Part shown: piece after piece, positions 1-8,989 of the stretch
Position numbering within the stretch: the first letter of the stretch is position 1
Layout: every line of letters starts with the position of its first letter
Source: Haloarcula salinisoli
Lineage (GTDB): Archaea; Halobacteriota; Halobacteria; Halobacteriales; Haloarculaceae
Length of the DNA: 64,000 bases
Direction of reading: 5' to 3'
Assembly (NCBI RefSeq): GCF_019599405.1
Contig: NZ_RKLQ01000006.1
Coordinates: 62,001-126,000, forward strand
Notes under the pieces: model-generated
Told to the model about the DNA's origin: nothing
Database searches by the model: none
What the model saw: the letters and a program-made list of their open reading frames with translations, nothing else
Program-made: the position numbers and the translations under genes

Positions 1-3000
1 CGTTGCGGGATTACTCCGATTCGCTATCCGGACTGTATGGTATCGACCGCTCGCAGCTGGGCATCCAGATCGGCGACGAGACACGCTGGTTCAGCGACCT
101 GGACACTATCAGGCAACACTACTACCGAGACACCCGCCTGGTGGAGACCGAGTACGACGCTGGCAGTTTCACCGTCCACCAGTACGACCTGACACTCGGG
201 CGCGCCCACGCGACACACGTTGAAGTGCGCGGGACCGTCCCGCAGGGCGCGAAACTCGTCGCCTTCGCGACGATGGCACCGGAGGGGAAAGACACCGGTG
301 TCGGCGCGCTCATCCACGAGGACGGCGGCCCCGATAACTCGCGTGTGCTGGAGGTCTACCACCGCCAGGAACACGACTACATCACCGCTTCGACGGGACT
401 GGACGAGGTCCACGGGCAGCGGCCCGAGCGACTGGGCGAGATACTCGACGACGACCCCATCTACTTCCCGCGCCGACGGGGGACCGAACGGCGTGACCAG
501 ACCCGCCTGACCGGTGACTTCGTCGTGACGGCCCCACTGGAAGCGGTCGGACGCTCCAACAGCACGACGCTTATCACACAGCTGTCGGACCACACGGAGG
601 TCGACCGCCAGCAGGCGATGGCCGACGTGAGCATCTGTGCACAGTCACATTCGACGGCGTCGGACCTGCGGGAGTCGGCCCGCGAGCGGACCCGCATCGA
701 GGTGCCCGACTCGCTGCCCCGCGCCGACAGCCTCCGGACGGACCTTCGGGTGATGGACCTGCTGTCGTCGCCGTCGGGCGGGCACATCGCCGCCCCCGAG
801 TTCGACCCGTTCTACGAGAACTCCGGCGGGTACGGATTCGTCTGGTTCCGTGACGACGCCTCGGTCTCGCGACACCTGCTGGAGGCAAGCGACCGGCTCG
901 ATATCGAGACCGACGACATCCTCGAAGAGAGCGCGCAGTTCCTCTGTGAGCGCCAGCTCGCCGACGGCACCTGGCCCCACCGCGTGTGGGCCACTGACGG
1001 GTCGCTCGCGCCCGGATGGGCGAACGCGAACGTCGAGCACAACGACGAGTCGCCGGAGTATCAGGGGGACCAGACCGCGACGGTGACGGCGTTCCTCGCG
1101 AACCTGCTCAGCACCCGGCACGGTCGGCTGAGCGACTCGCTAACCGTCCAGATTCGGGACACCATCGTCGAAGCGGTCGACGCGCTCACTCGCGACGTGG
1201 CCGACAACGGGCTGCCCTCCGAGTGTCAGAACGTCTGGGAGGACTCCGTCGGGCAGTTCGCCCACACGGCAGCGGCCTACATCGAGGCCTTCGCGGCGGT
1301 CGCGCAGGCCCCCATGACCAACCAGATCAAAGAGCGCAGCCTCCACGGCGCCGACCGCGTCATGGACGGGCTGGAGGAGCTCTGGGACGAGGAGATGGGC
1401 GTGTACGTGATGCGCCTGACCGACGGCGACGTCGACCACCGAATCGACGCCGCGGCGCTGAAGCTCACGGACGCCTTCCGCGCGTACGACGCCGTCGAGG
1501 ACACCGAACTGACTGACGAGCACGTCCAGCGGCTCGCCAACCACGTCAGCACGACGCTCGACACCCTGTTCCGGAACCCGCCCCATAGCCAGCTGGCGGG
1601 GCTCATCCGCTACGAGGGCGACCGCTGGCGGATGCAAGAGCAGGACGGCGAGAAGATATGGTCGGTGACGACCGGTATCGGAGCGGTTTCGGCCGCCCAG
1701 GTCGGCGTCATGCTGAACGAGCGCGGCGAGAACGGCGACGCCTACCTCAACCGGAGCAGCGACCTCTACGAACTCATCGCCGACGACGGTCCGATGGCGA
1801 CCGACGCGGGCTATCTGGCCGAGCAGGCCTTCGACTCGGGCGAGCTCGACAGCGCGACGCCGCTTGGCTGGTCACACGCCATCCGGCTCCACGCGACCGC
1901 CCTGCTCGACGACCTCAACTCCCTGCCGACCACCTCCTCCACGACAGAGGCACCCGACGAGATGCCGACCTGGACGACCGGGGAGAAGTTCGGCATCGGC
2001 ACCGTCGCCGACCACGCCGAACAGGACCCATCGCGCGTCTGGTTCACCCTCACCGAGGGCGCTCTGACCGAGGCTCGGTTCCCACAGGTCGACCTCCTGA
2101 ACCTTCGGACGCTGGATTTCATCATCCGGTGTAACGACGAGTCCGACTACGCGGTCCGGACCCACAAGGAGGACCGGCGCAACACCGACACCATCGAGCG
2201 CCGCGTCGAACCCGCCGAGGACGACGCCTTGCTCTTCCGTCACATCTTCACGGAGACGGGGGACGGCCAGGGCCACGCCTGGGAGCTGACCGTCGACTAC
2301 GCGACGGACCCCGAACACGACGCAATCCTCGCGAACGTCGAGTTCACCGCGGAGGACGACCACAGCTACGACGTCTTCTCGGCCGCAAACATCGCGCTGA
2401 CGAGTACGAACAGCGTCGACCGCGGGCTCCGGTACGGGGAGGAAGGGAAGTTCCACCTCGTCGCCCGCAACCCGGAGGCCTACACGGCCGAGACCCACAA
2501 CGAGTTGCTGGTCGACGAGAACGGCGACGCCCTCTCGGTCGCGATGGCGATGGCTGCCGAGGGCCGCTTCGACTGGGCGACGGTCGGCGCGGCCGGCAGC
2601 GAACGACTGGACGCCCTCTACACGCAGGGTGAACTGCCCGAGCCGACAGAGTCTGTCGACGGGGAGAACATCGTCCTCATCGGGCGTCTGGGCACCGGCG
2701 AGACTGCCGAGGAGACGGTCGCGCTCGGCTTCGCCCGGCAGGCCGACACCGCGGCCGCGCTCGGTGAGGCCGACGGGGCCCTCGACCGCGGCTTCGAGAC
2801 GGTCAGAGGGGCCTACGCGGCCAGCTGGGGGGAGTACCTCGCGGACAAGGAGCTGCCCGACTCGGTCGAGGGCCATCCGAACCTTGCCAACCAGTACCGC
2901 ACCGCCATCATGACGCTGATGGCGGTCGAGGACAAGACCTACCACGGCGCCTCCATCGCCTCGCCGTCGGTGCCGTGGGGCGACGCGGTGTACGCCGGCG

Positions 3001-4406
3001 AACCGAAGAACTACGGCTACAACTTCGTCTGGTCGCGTGACCTCTACCAGGTCTTTACCGCGTTCGACACCGTCGGGGCACTCGACATCGCGGCCCAGCA
3101 ACTGGAGTACATCTACGAGTTCCAGCAGGACGAGGCCGGCTTCATCCCGCAGAACACCTACGTGAACGGGACCACCCGCTGGGGCGGCGAGCAGATGGAC
3201 AACATCTCCTACCCACAGGTGATGGCCTACCACCTCGCCGAGGACGGCATCACCTTCGACGACGTCAGTTACAGCTACGAGAACCTCCGGCGGTCGGCCG
3301 ACTACGTCGCGCGCAACGGGCCACAGACGGCCCAGGAGCGCTGGGAAGAGGAGGCCGGCTTCTCGCCGTCCTCTATCGCCGCCGAGATATCCGGGCTGGC
3401 CTGTGCGGCCAAGCTCGCGCTGGACGAGGGCAACGAAGCAGACGCCCTGGTATGGCTCGCGCTGGCCGACCACTGGGCGAACAACGTCGAGGACTGGACG
3501 GCCACGGAGACGGGGACCGACCAGCACCAGAACACGCCCTACTACACCCGCATCACGCGGGACGGCAACCCCGAGGCCGGCCACCTGCGGACGCTGGCCA
3601 ACAACGGGCCGACGCTGGACGAGCGCAACATCATCGACCACGGCTTCCTCGACCTGGTCCGACTCGGTATCAAACCGGCGGACGACGAGGTAATGGCAAA
3701 CAGCGTCGTCGAGGTCGACGACACCATCCGCGTCGACGTCGAGGACGCCCCGGGCTTTTACCGCTACAACGGCGACGGCTACGGTGAGCGAGGACGCGAG
3801 GACCCCGGCGCGCCGTGGTCCGTCGAGCACAAGGGGAAAGGCCGGCTGTGGCCCCTCCTGACCGGTGAACGCGGCGAGTACGAGCTCAGGCTCGACGAGC
3901 CGACCCTCGAGCCGACGGTCGCGCTGCGGGCGATGGAGCAGTTTGCCAACTCCGGCCGGATGATTCCCGAGCAGGTGTGGGACCGCGAGCACGAGACCGA
4001 CTACAACTGGGAGTTCGGCCAGGGGACCGGCGGGGCGACCCCGCTGGCCTGGGCGATGGCCCAGTACATCCGACTCGCACACTGTGTCAGCGCGGGCACC
4101 CCAGTGGAGACCCCGGAGTTCGTCCACGAGCGCTACCGCGAACAGGCGCTCAACGAGCCCGACCGCAGTCCCGCGCTGCGCGTCGACACCCAGTTCCGCG
4201 GTAACGACATCGTCGTCTCCGGCGAGACGACCGGCGTGAAAGTCGTCATCAAGACGCCCGTCGAGCGGGTCATCGCCGACGTCGACGACGGGGAGTTCGA
4301 GGAGGCGCTCGGTGTCGAACCCGGCGAGAACCAGATAATCGTCGCCGCCGCCGACAAGGCCGACCTGGCCTCGGCCGGGACGACCGTCTGGCGGATGAGC
4401 CTCTAG
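1..4406 (+). CDS. Tandem-domain glycoside hydrolase family 15 (glucoamylase/glucodextranase-like), 5' truncated
   Basis: The reading frame is open from the left edge (first full codon at 3), so the true start lies outside the window; 1467 residues are visible. The protein holds two GH15-like units. The first has FVWFRDD near residue 280, a WED motif near 410 and PLGWSHA near 620. The second, glucodextranase-like unit begins with a beta-sandwich from about residue 650, then FVWSRDLY near 1010, QERWEEE near 1110 (expected general acid Glu), TPLAWAMAQYIRLA near 1345, and a C-terminal beta domain. The family hydrolyses alpha-glucosidic bonds of starch, glycogen or dextran. No export signal can be judged because the N-terminus is missing. 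The maltodextrin genes malQ and a GT4 lie downstream, which fits glucan metabolism. A terminator-like hairpin follows. The family is secure; substrate and activity are not. Confidence 0.85.
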   Translation, partial: LRDYSDSLSGLYGIDRSQLGIQIGDETRWFSDLDTIRQHYYRDTRLVETEYDAGSFTVHQYDLTLGRAHATHVEVRGTVPQGAKLVAFATMAPEGKDTGVGALIHEDGGPDNSRVLEVYHRQEHDYITASTGLDEVHGQRPERLGEILDDDPIYFPRRRGTERRDQTRLTGDFVVTAPLEAVGRSNSTTLITQLSDHTEVDRQQAMADVSICAQSHSTASDLRESARERTRIEVPDSLPRADSLRTDLRVMDLLSSPSGGHIAAPEFDPFYENSGGYGFVWFRDDASVSRHLLEASDRLDIETDDILEESAQFLCERQLADGTWPHRVWATDGSLAPGWANANVEHNDESPEYQGDQTATVTAFLANLLSTRHGRLSDSLTVQIRDTIVEAVDALTRDVADNGLPSECQNVWEDSVGQFAHTAAAYIEAFAAVAQAPMTNQIKERSLHGADRVMDGLEELWDEEMGVYVMRLTDGDVDHRIDAAALKLTDAFRAYDAVEDTELTDEHVQRLANHVSTTLDTLFRNPPHSQLAGLIRYEGDRWRMQEQDGEKIWSVTTGIGAVSAAQVGVMLNERGENGDAYLNRSSDLYELIADDGPMATDAGYLAEQAFDSGELDSATPLGWSHAIRLHATALLDDLNSLPTTSSTTEAPDEMPTWTTGEKFGIGTVADHAEQDPSRVWFTLTEGALTEARFPQVDLLNLRTLDFIIRCNDESDYAVRTHKEDRRNTDTIERRVEPAEDDALLFRHIFTETGDGQGHAWELTVDYATDPEHDAILANVEFTAEDDHSYDVFSAANIALTSTNSVDRGLRYGEEGKFHLVARNPEAYTAETHNELLVDENGDALSVAMAMAAEGRFDWATVGAAGSERLDALYTQGELPEPTESVDGENIVLIGRLGTGETAEETVALGFARQADTAAALGEADGALDRGFETVRGAYAASWGEYLADKELPDSVEGHPNLANQYRTAIMTLMAVEDKTYHGASIASPSVPWGDAVYAGEPKNYGYNFVWSRDLYQVFTAFDTVGALDIAAQQLEYIYEFQQDEAGFIPQNTYVNGTTRWGGEQMDNISYPQVMAYHLAEDGITFDDVSYSYENLRRSADYVARNGPQTAQERWEEEAGFSPSSIAAEISGLACAAKLALDEGNEADALVWLALADHWANNVEDWTATETGTDQHQNTPYYTRITRDGNPEAGHLRTLANNGPTLDERNIIDHGFLDLVRLGIKPADDEVMANSVVEVDDTIRVDVEDAPGFYRYNGDGYGERGREDPGAPWSVEHKGKGRLWPLLTGERGEYELRLDEPTLEPTVALRAMEQFANSGRMIPEQVWDREHETDYNWEFGQGTGGATPLAWAMAQYIRLAHCVSAGTPVETPEFVHERYREQALNEPDRSPALRVDTQFRGNDIVVSGETTGVKVVIKTPVERVIADVDDGEFEEALGVEPGENQIIVAAADKADLASAGTTVWRMSL

Positions 4407-4413
4407 ACCGGCG

Positions 4414-4434
4414 ACACCCTCGGTGTGGTTTTTT
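4414..4434 (+). terminator. Putative terminator after the GH15 gene
   Basis: An ACACC/GGTGT stem with a 3-base loop is followed directly by a run of six T, starting 8 bases after the GH15 stop codon. The remaining stretch to 4757 shows no convincing gene. Confidence 0.5.
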
Positions 4435-4728
4435 ACACAGTCGACCCGCGGGGAGCAACTGCGCCGGAGAACGGCTGAACTGTGACAGGCGTCGGTGAGC
4501 TCCGGTCCGCGTCCCGGAACCGGCAGACCTGCTCTCCCAGTTACAGGTATTCGGTTCCGATGGTAAGGCGTTCCTACGGTCCAGTATTGACTATTTCCCC
4601 GGACATGTTACGTATATATCACTTATCGAAAATCGAAACAACCGGTACGTAACTGAAGAGTCATCTCCGGGTGGTGGAAAGGAGACGTGGCCAAACTGTA
4701 TCGTTCCGGCGCCAAATGGTCAGAAATA

Positions 4729-4738
4729 CTATTTGTAT
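4729..4738 (+). promoter_or_regulatory. TATA-like element for the Tat beta-helix gene
   Basis: The AT-rich box ACTATTTGTA is centred about 25 bases before the ATG at 4758. This spacing implies a leaderless transcript starting at or next to the ATG, which is common in haloarchaea. It also argues against the longer upstream reading at 4671. Confidence 0.5.
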
Positions 4739-4757
4739 AGCTCTGTCCTACCGCGAT

Positions 4758-5762
4758 ATGGCACGAGATGATACCGGTGGCGACGCGGGTAAGGCACACC
4801 ATACCAGTCGACGGGCGGTCCTTCGGGCGGCGGGTGCCGCGAGCCTGGCACTCGGTGCGGGTGGCGTGGCGTCGGCTCAGTCGAACACCGAGACGGTCGT
4901 CGACCTCGGTAACGAGGGATTAACCGACGGTGACTCCATCGACTCGTATCTGGAGACCCACCTCGCCGACGGCGTCGAGGTCCAGATTCCGGCGGGGACC
5001 TACAGCTACACCGGCGCCGGGCTGGGTGGGGAGTACGCGAACGCTGCGCTCGTCGGGTCGGCCGACGGCGTCGAGTTCCAGCGGCCCGAGGACGCCGAGA
5101 CGACGGTCACGCCGACCATCACCGCGACTGGCGGCACCGTCCGAATCGAGAACATCACCGTCACGGGCGCAAGCGGGCAGGCCCAGTCACGCTGGGAAGT
5201 GGGCGCCGTCGCCGACGCGAGCGTCCACCTGCTGAACGTGAACTTCCCCGACGGCTCCGTCGAATCCTCGGAGTCGATGGGCGTGTACGCCCAGGAGAGT
5301 CACGCGGGGCTGCTGTGGGTCAAGAGCTGTCATTTCGCCGCCTTCGCGAACGTGGCGCTGGACGTCTCCGACCCAGCCGGGTCCGGTAACGGCCGCGCCG
5401 TCGTCGAGGACTGCAGTTTCGTCAACACCGGCACGGCCGCCGTCAGGGTCGGCCCGGACAACAGCGCGGTACAGGGCTCGTACTTCGAGGCGACCGCGGC
5501 TGCACCGGCCGGCACCGACGGGACCAGCCAGCACGGCGTGCAGGTCCCGGTCTCGGGCGGGAACCTGACCCTCTCGGACTGTGAGTTCAACTGGGCCGGC
5601 CCAGGGACGAGCGTCGTCGACTTCGCCGGCGGCGGCGAGGGGGGCTCCGGCACACTGCAGAATCTGCGCGTGGGTTACGGCGACCAGGAGACCCTCTTTA
5701 CCACGGGCTGGGACATCGAAGCGGGCTGGACAGGCGAGTCGATCAACGTGAGCGAGGCCTAA
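4758..5762 (+). CDS. Tat-exported right-handed beta-helix (pectin-lyase-fold) protein
   Basis: 334 residues from the ATG at 4758. The N-terminus carries a twin-arginine signal (SRRAVLRAAGAASLALG) ending near an Ala-x-Ala site (ASAQ). The mature part shows short strand repeats with turn-forming Asn/Asp/Gly and phrases such as VEDCSF and LSDCEF, typical of parallel beta-helix proteins. No pectate-lyase catalytic motif is recognisable, so a binding or structural role on the cell surface is as likely as an enzyme. The next gene begins 4 bases after the stop and encodes a related fold, so the two are surely co-transcribed. Start chosen from the TATA spacing and the position of the Tat motif. Confidence 0.75.
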   Translation: MARDDTGGDAGKAHHTSRRAVLRAAGAASLALGAGGVASAQSNTETVVDLGNEGLTDGDSIDSYLETHLADGVEVQIPAGTYSYTGAGLGGEYANAALVGSADGVEFQRPEDAETTVTPTITATGGTVRIENITVTGASGQAQSRWEVGAVADASVHLLNVNFPDGSVESSESMGVYAQESHAGLLWVKSCHFAAFANVALDVSDPAGSGNGRAVVEDCSFVNTGTAAVRVGPDNSAVQGSYFEATAAAPAGTDGTSQHGVQVPVSGGNLTLSDCEFNWAGPGTSVVDFAGGGEGGSGTLQNLRVGYGDQETLFTTGWDIEAGWTGESINVSEA

Positions 5763-5766
5763 CACA

Positions 5767-7923
5767 ATGCCATCTATTCCATCCGACCGACCCGGCAGCG
5801 AACTGGTAGAACTGGACGTCAGCAGCGGCGACGACCTCCCCAGCGCCATCCAGAGCGAGCTGGGCGACGGTGTGCAGGTGTACATCCCACCGGGCGAGTA
5901 CACCGGCAGCCACTCCGACCTCGACTTTCAGGCCGACGACGCGACCATCTACGGCGACCCCGCCGGCGTCTCCATCGACTGTGATATGGACTCGAACGCC
6001 ACGATGGACACGAGCGGGACGCTGCGCATCGAGAACATCGACGTCCTCGGCAAGAAACCCGAGGAACAGGTCAAGATAGACGTCGACCTCAGCGGTGGCC
6101 GCCTGGAGTGGGTGAACTTCAACTTCCCCGACGGGACGGCGAACCCGACCGACGCCTACGTCGCACGCTGTGACAGCGGGACTGGTGAGCAACTCGTAGA
6201 GAACTGTTACTACGGTCCCCACGGGAACTCCGCGTTCTACTACTCCGAGCGGGACACCGAGGAGATGCCGGTGACGTTCCGCGGCTGTGCGTTCCACAAC
6301 TGTGCCGGCCCGATTCGTGCCGGCGGTGTTACCGTCGAGGACTGTATCTACCTCGCCGACGGCACCGTCCCGAACTTCAAGGAGGAGGGCAGCGGCTCCG
6401 AGGACCGCGGCACCCCGCGGATGTTCAAGTTCGAGGGTGGCGGCGAGACGGTCATCGAGAACTGCGACGCACTAGTCACCGAAGACGCCGGGCCGGCCGA
6501 TGGTCCGTGTCTCGACTGGGGTGGCGACGCGACCGACTCGAACACCATCGAGGTGTCGAACTCGCGGTTCGGGAACTTCGCCGGCCGTGAAATCTTCGAC
6601 ACGGCGAGCGCCCCCGGCGGTGTGGCCGGTGACTCTTCGCTGTCGAACGTCAGCGTCGTCAGCGACCAGCTGTTCTCGGGCGAGGAGATACCCGGCGACA
6701 TCACGGACGGCGACGAGCCGCGGACGGATATCGAATCCCGGCGCTGGAACCCCCTGGAGGGGAGCACCGGTGGGTCCGACGACGGCGGCGAGACGTTCGG
6801 TCTGCCCAGCTCCTTCGACGTCGTGACCGGCAGCGAGGCCACGGCGCCGAAGACCGACTACACGGTCTGGACGCCAGTCAAGAACCCAGAACCGCCCGAG
6901 CCGGTCACCGACGGCGGTGACACGGGAAACGGAAGCGGCGGTCCGAGTGAACTGGTCGTTCGCGCGAGCCCCGACAACCCCGACGCGAACTGTGACGTCT
7001 CGGTGACGGCCGACGGCGAAATCCAGTTCGGCGAAGAGGCCGAGGAAGGGACTGACACCATCGTCCAGAACGACGACGGCACCTTCACCGCCACTAGCGT
7101 CGAGATGAACCCCGACGCCGTCGACTCCTATCTGGTGGCCGGTGCCATCACCGCTGTCTCCATCACCGACGGCTACGACGCGACGCTGACGCTCGACGGC
7201 GAGGAACTGGCCCTCGACGAGTTCGATGAGGGCGACAGTGGTGGGGCCAGCGAGCTGGTGCTGCGGGCCAGCCCGGACAACCCGGACACGAACTGCGACG
7301 CGACGGTGACCGCCGACGGCCCAATCGAGTTCGGCGACGAGGCCGAACCCGGCACGGACACCATCGTCCAGAACGACGACGGCACCTTCACCGCCACCAG
7401 CGTCGAGATGAACCCCGACGCCGTCGACTCCTATCAGGTGTCGGGCACCATCACCGAGTTCGTCGTCACCGACGGCTACGAGGTCTCGGTGACACTCGAC
7501 GGGGACGAAGTCTCCATCGCCGAGCTCGTCGGCGACGGCGAGGACACCTCGACCGCCGGGGGCGAGACCAGCGGCGGAAAGGACAGCGATAACGCAAACG
7601 GTGGCAATAGCGGCGGAAACAGCGGCAATGGCGGCGCCGGCGACGCAGACAGCGCGTCGCCGAAGGTGCTCGTCATCGACAGCAGCGCGACGCCGGAGGA
7701 GGCCATCGAGTACGAGTTCAGCGTCACCGGCAAGCTATCCCGGGACACGGAACGCTCGGTGGCGGCCAACGAGGCACTGACAGAGGGGCTGACGGCCGAC
7801 AGCATCGACGGCGGCCGAGCCGTCGGGGCCGTCGCCGACGGTCGGGATGCATTCCGCTTTACCGGGAAGGTCCAGTCGCTCTCCCTGAGCGGGGCGGGTG
7901 TCGTCGAAGTGCACGACGAGTGA
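5767..7923 (+). CDS. Beta-helix protein with tandem C-terminal beta-domain repeats, no signal peptide
   Basis: 718 residues. Residues 1-330 resemble the upstream Tat protein (pectin-lyase-like strands, NFNFPDG shared with NVNFPDG there). A Gly/Asp-rich linker follows, then two nearly identical ~101-residue units starting at residues 394 and 495 (both with ASPDNPD and NDDGTFTATSVEMNPDAVDSY), a Gly/Asn/Ser linker, and a last divergent beta-domain (VLVIDSS...YEFSVTGKLS...FRFTGKV) of the kind found at the C-terminus of haloarchaeal secreted pectate lyases. There is no Sec or Tat signal at the N-terminus, which is odd for this fold. It starts 4 bases after a Tat-exported partner, so export as a passenger is possible. 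Function unknown; fold call good. Confidence 0.75.
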   Translation: MPSIPSDRPGSELVELDVSSGDDLPSAIQSELGDGVQVYIPPGEYTGSHSDLDFQADDATIYGDPAGVSIDCDMDSNATMDTSGTLRIENIDVLGKKPEEQVKIDVDLSGGRLEWVNFNFPDGTANPTDAYVARCDSGTGEQLVENCYYGPHGNSAFYYSERDTEEMPVTFRGCAFHNCAGPIRAGGVTVEDCIYLADGTVPNFKEEGSGSEDRGTPRMFKFEGGGETVIENCDALVTEDAGPADGPCLDWGGDATDSNTIEVSNSRFGNFAGREIFDTASAPGGVAGDSSLSNVSVVSDQLFSGEEIPGDITDGDEPRTDIESRRWNPLEGSTGGSDDGGETFGLPSSFDVVTGSEATAPKTDYTVWTPVKNPEPPEPVTDGGDTGNGSGGPSELVVRASPDNPDANCDVSVTADGEIQFGEEAEEGTDTIVQNDDGTFTATSVEMNPDAVDSYLVAGAITAVSITDGYDATLTLDGEELALDEFDEGDSGGASELVLRASPDNPDTNCDATVTADGPIEFGDEAEPGTDTIVQNDDGTFTATSVEMNPDAVDSYQVSGTITEFVVTDGYEVSVTLDGDEVSIAELVGDGEDTSTAGGETSGGKDSDNANGGNSGGNSGNGGAGDADSASPKVLVIDSSATPEEAIEYEFSVTGKLSRDTERSVAANEALTEGLTADSIDGGRAVGAVADGRDAFRFTGKVQSLSLSGAGVVEVHDE
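6946..7551 (+). repeat. Two tandem ~303-bp coding repeats
   Basis: Two in-frame copies (6946-7248 and 7249-7551) encode the 101-residue units of the beta-helix protein. A 17-residue stretch starting NDDGTFTATS is identical between copies, which suggests recent duplication or gene conversion. Confidence 0.8.
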
Positions 7924-7962
7924 ATCGATTCGGTCGGCAGTCCGACTAGGGCCGCCGTGGCC

Positions 7963-8790
7963 TCAGACGGCTCCGACCAGCTGTCGGACGCGGTTGCGAT
8001 TATTTTTGAAGAGGTAGGCCATCACGGCACCACCCTGTGGAAGCGTCTGTAGCTTCCCGGTCTCCGCCGGTTCGGCCGGTGAAAAGGTCGGGTCGGTGAG
8101 CCGGTCGACGCTCTCGACCAGGAGTCCCCTGGCCCGCTCGACACAGCGTTTTCTGATACACTGCCAGGTGTCGGTGTCGGCGACGTCGACGTGTTCGAGC
8201 ACGACGATACGGCCGCCGTCGAGGGTCTCCGAGAGCTGCTGGACGGTCACACCGACGTGGTCCTCGTCGGCGAGGAACTCCCAGAAGCCACCGGGCCGAC
8301 CGCGGTACCGTCGGATGTCCCCGAAGTGGTAGCTCAGGACCCCGTGGGTCGGTGCCCCGAGGACGGCGCCCTTGAGGATACCGAAGCCAAAGCGGACGGC
8401 GACGTCCGCCTCGGCGGCGACGCGGTCGACCACGTCCTGGGGAAGCTCGTTACCGAGCCCGTCGGCCGGCACCGGCTGGCAGTGTATCCACTCTGCACTG
8501 GCGACGCCGGATATCGTCGTGATAGGGACCTGCCGCTTGTGGGTCGGGTCAGGAGTCACCGTGCGGGCGATGCCAACCAGCGACCAGAGCGGATACTCGC
8601 TGAACCGGTTCCTGGCGTCACGGAGGAAATCGGTGACCCCGTCCTCCCGGGACACCTGGTCGCGAAGGACGACTTGCGTTATCTCGGCGTCGGTCTCGGT
8701 CACCATCCGCTGGAGCGCGTCGCGTTGCCACCGGGGGAGCGTAGCGCTGTTGACAAGCAGTGTCGTGGTCAGCGTCGGTCTGTCAGTCAT
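7963..8790 (-). CDS. Formyltransferase-family protein
   Basis: 275 residues from the ATG at 8790; an upstream in-frame codon would add an unconvincing Pro/Gly-rich leader. The centre carries the family signature: HGVLSYHF with the catalytic-type His, RRYRGRPGGFWEF, and GVTVQQLSETLDGGRIV, comparable to the N10-formyl-THF-dependent formyltransferase fold (Fmt, sugar N-formyltransferases). The usual Asn before the His is not obvious. Its position among carbohydrate genes makes a sugar N-formyltransferase plausible, but this is inference; the substrate cannot be read from sequence. It converges on the beta-helix gene pair. Confidence 0.65.
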   Translation of the reverse strand: MTDRPTLTTTLLVNSATLPRWQRDALQRMVTETDAEITQVVLRDQVSREDGVTDFLRDARNRFSEYPLWSLVGIARTVTPDPTHKRQVPITTISGVASAEWIHCQPVPADGLGNELPQDVVDRVAAEADVAVRFGFGILKGAVLGAPTHGVLSYHFGDIRRYRGRPGGFWEFLADEDHVGVTVQQLSETLDGGRIVVLEHVDVADTDTWQCIRKRCVERARGLLVESVDRLTDPTFSPAEPAETGKLQTLPQGGAVMAYLFKNNRNRVRQLVGAV

Positions 8791-8989
8791 CGACGTGTGG
8801 CCTCCGCTGGGGTTCGGTCCCTCGCGAACCAACCAGCCGACGGCTCGGAGTGGGTGACCAAGTTGGCATCATCTGTACCTGGCCGGTCAGTCGAGCAAAG
8901 TAAAAACCCAGTTAGCGCCGTCACGTGGAGGTATGTCGCGGTTACCGACGCCCGTTCGAAACGATCCGGTGTCCGTCCTCGATAGGTGG

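Noticed and set aside
1872-4127. 751-residue open frame on the minus strand
   Set aside because: It lies fully inside the GH15 gene, is rich in Val/Arg/Gly without domains, and is a by-product of GC-rich codon use.
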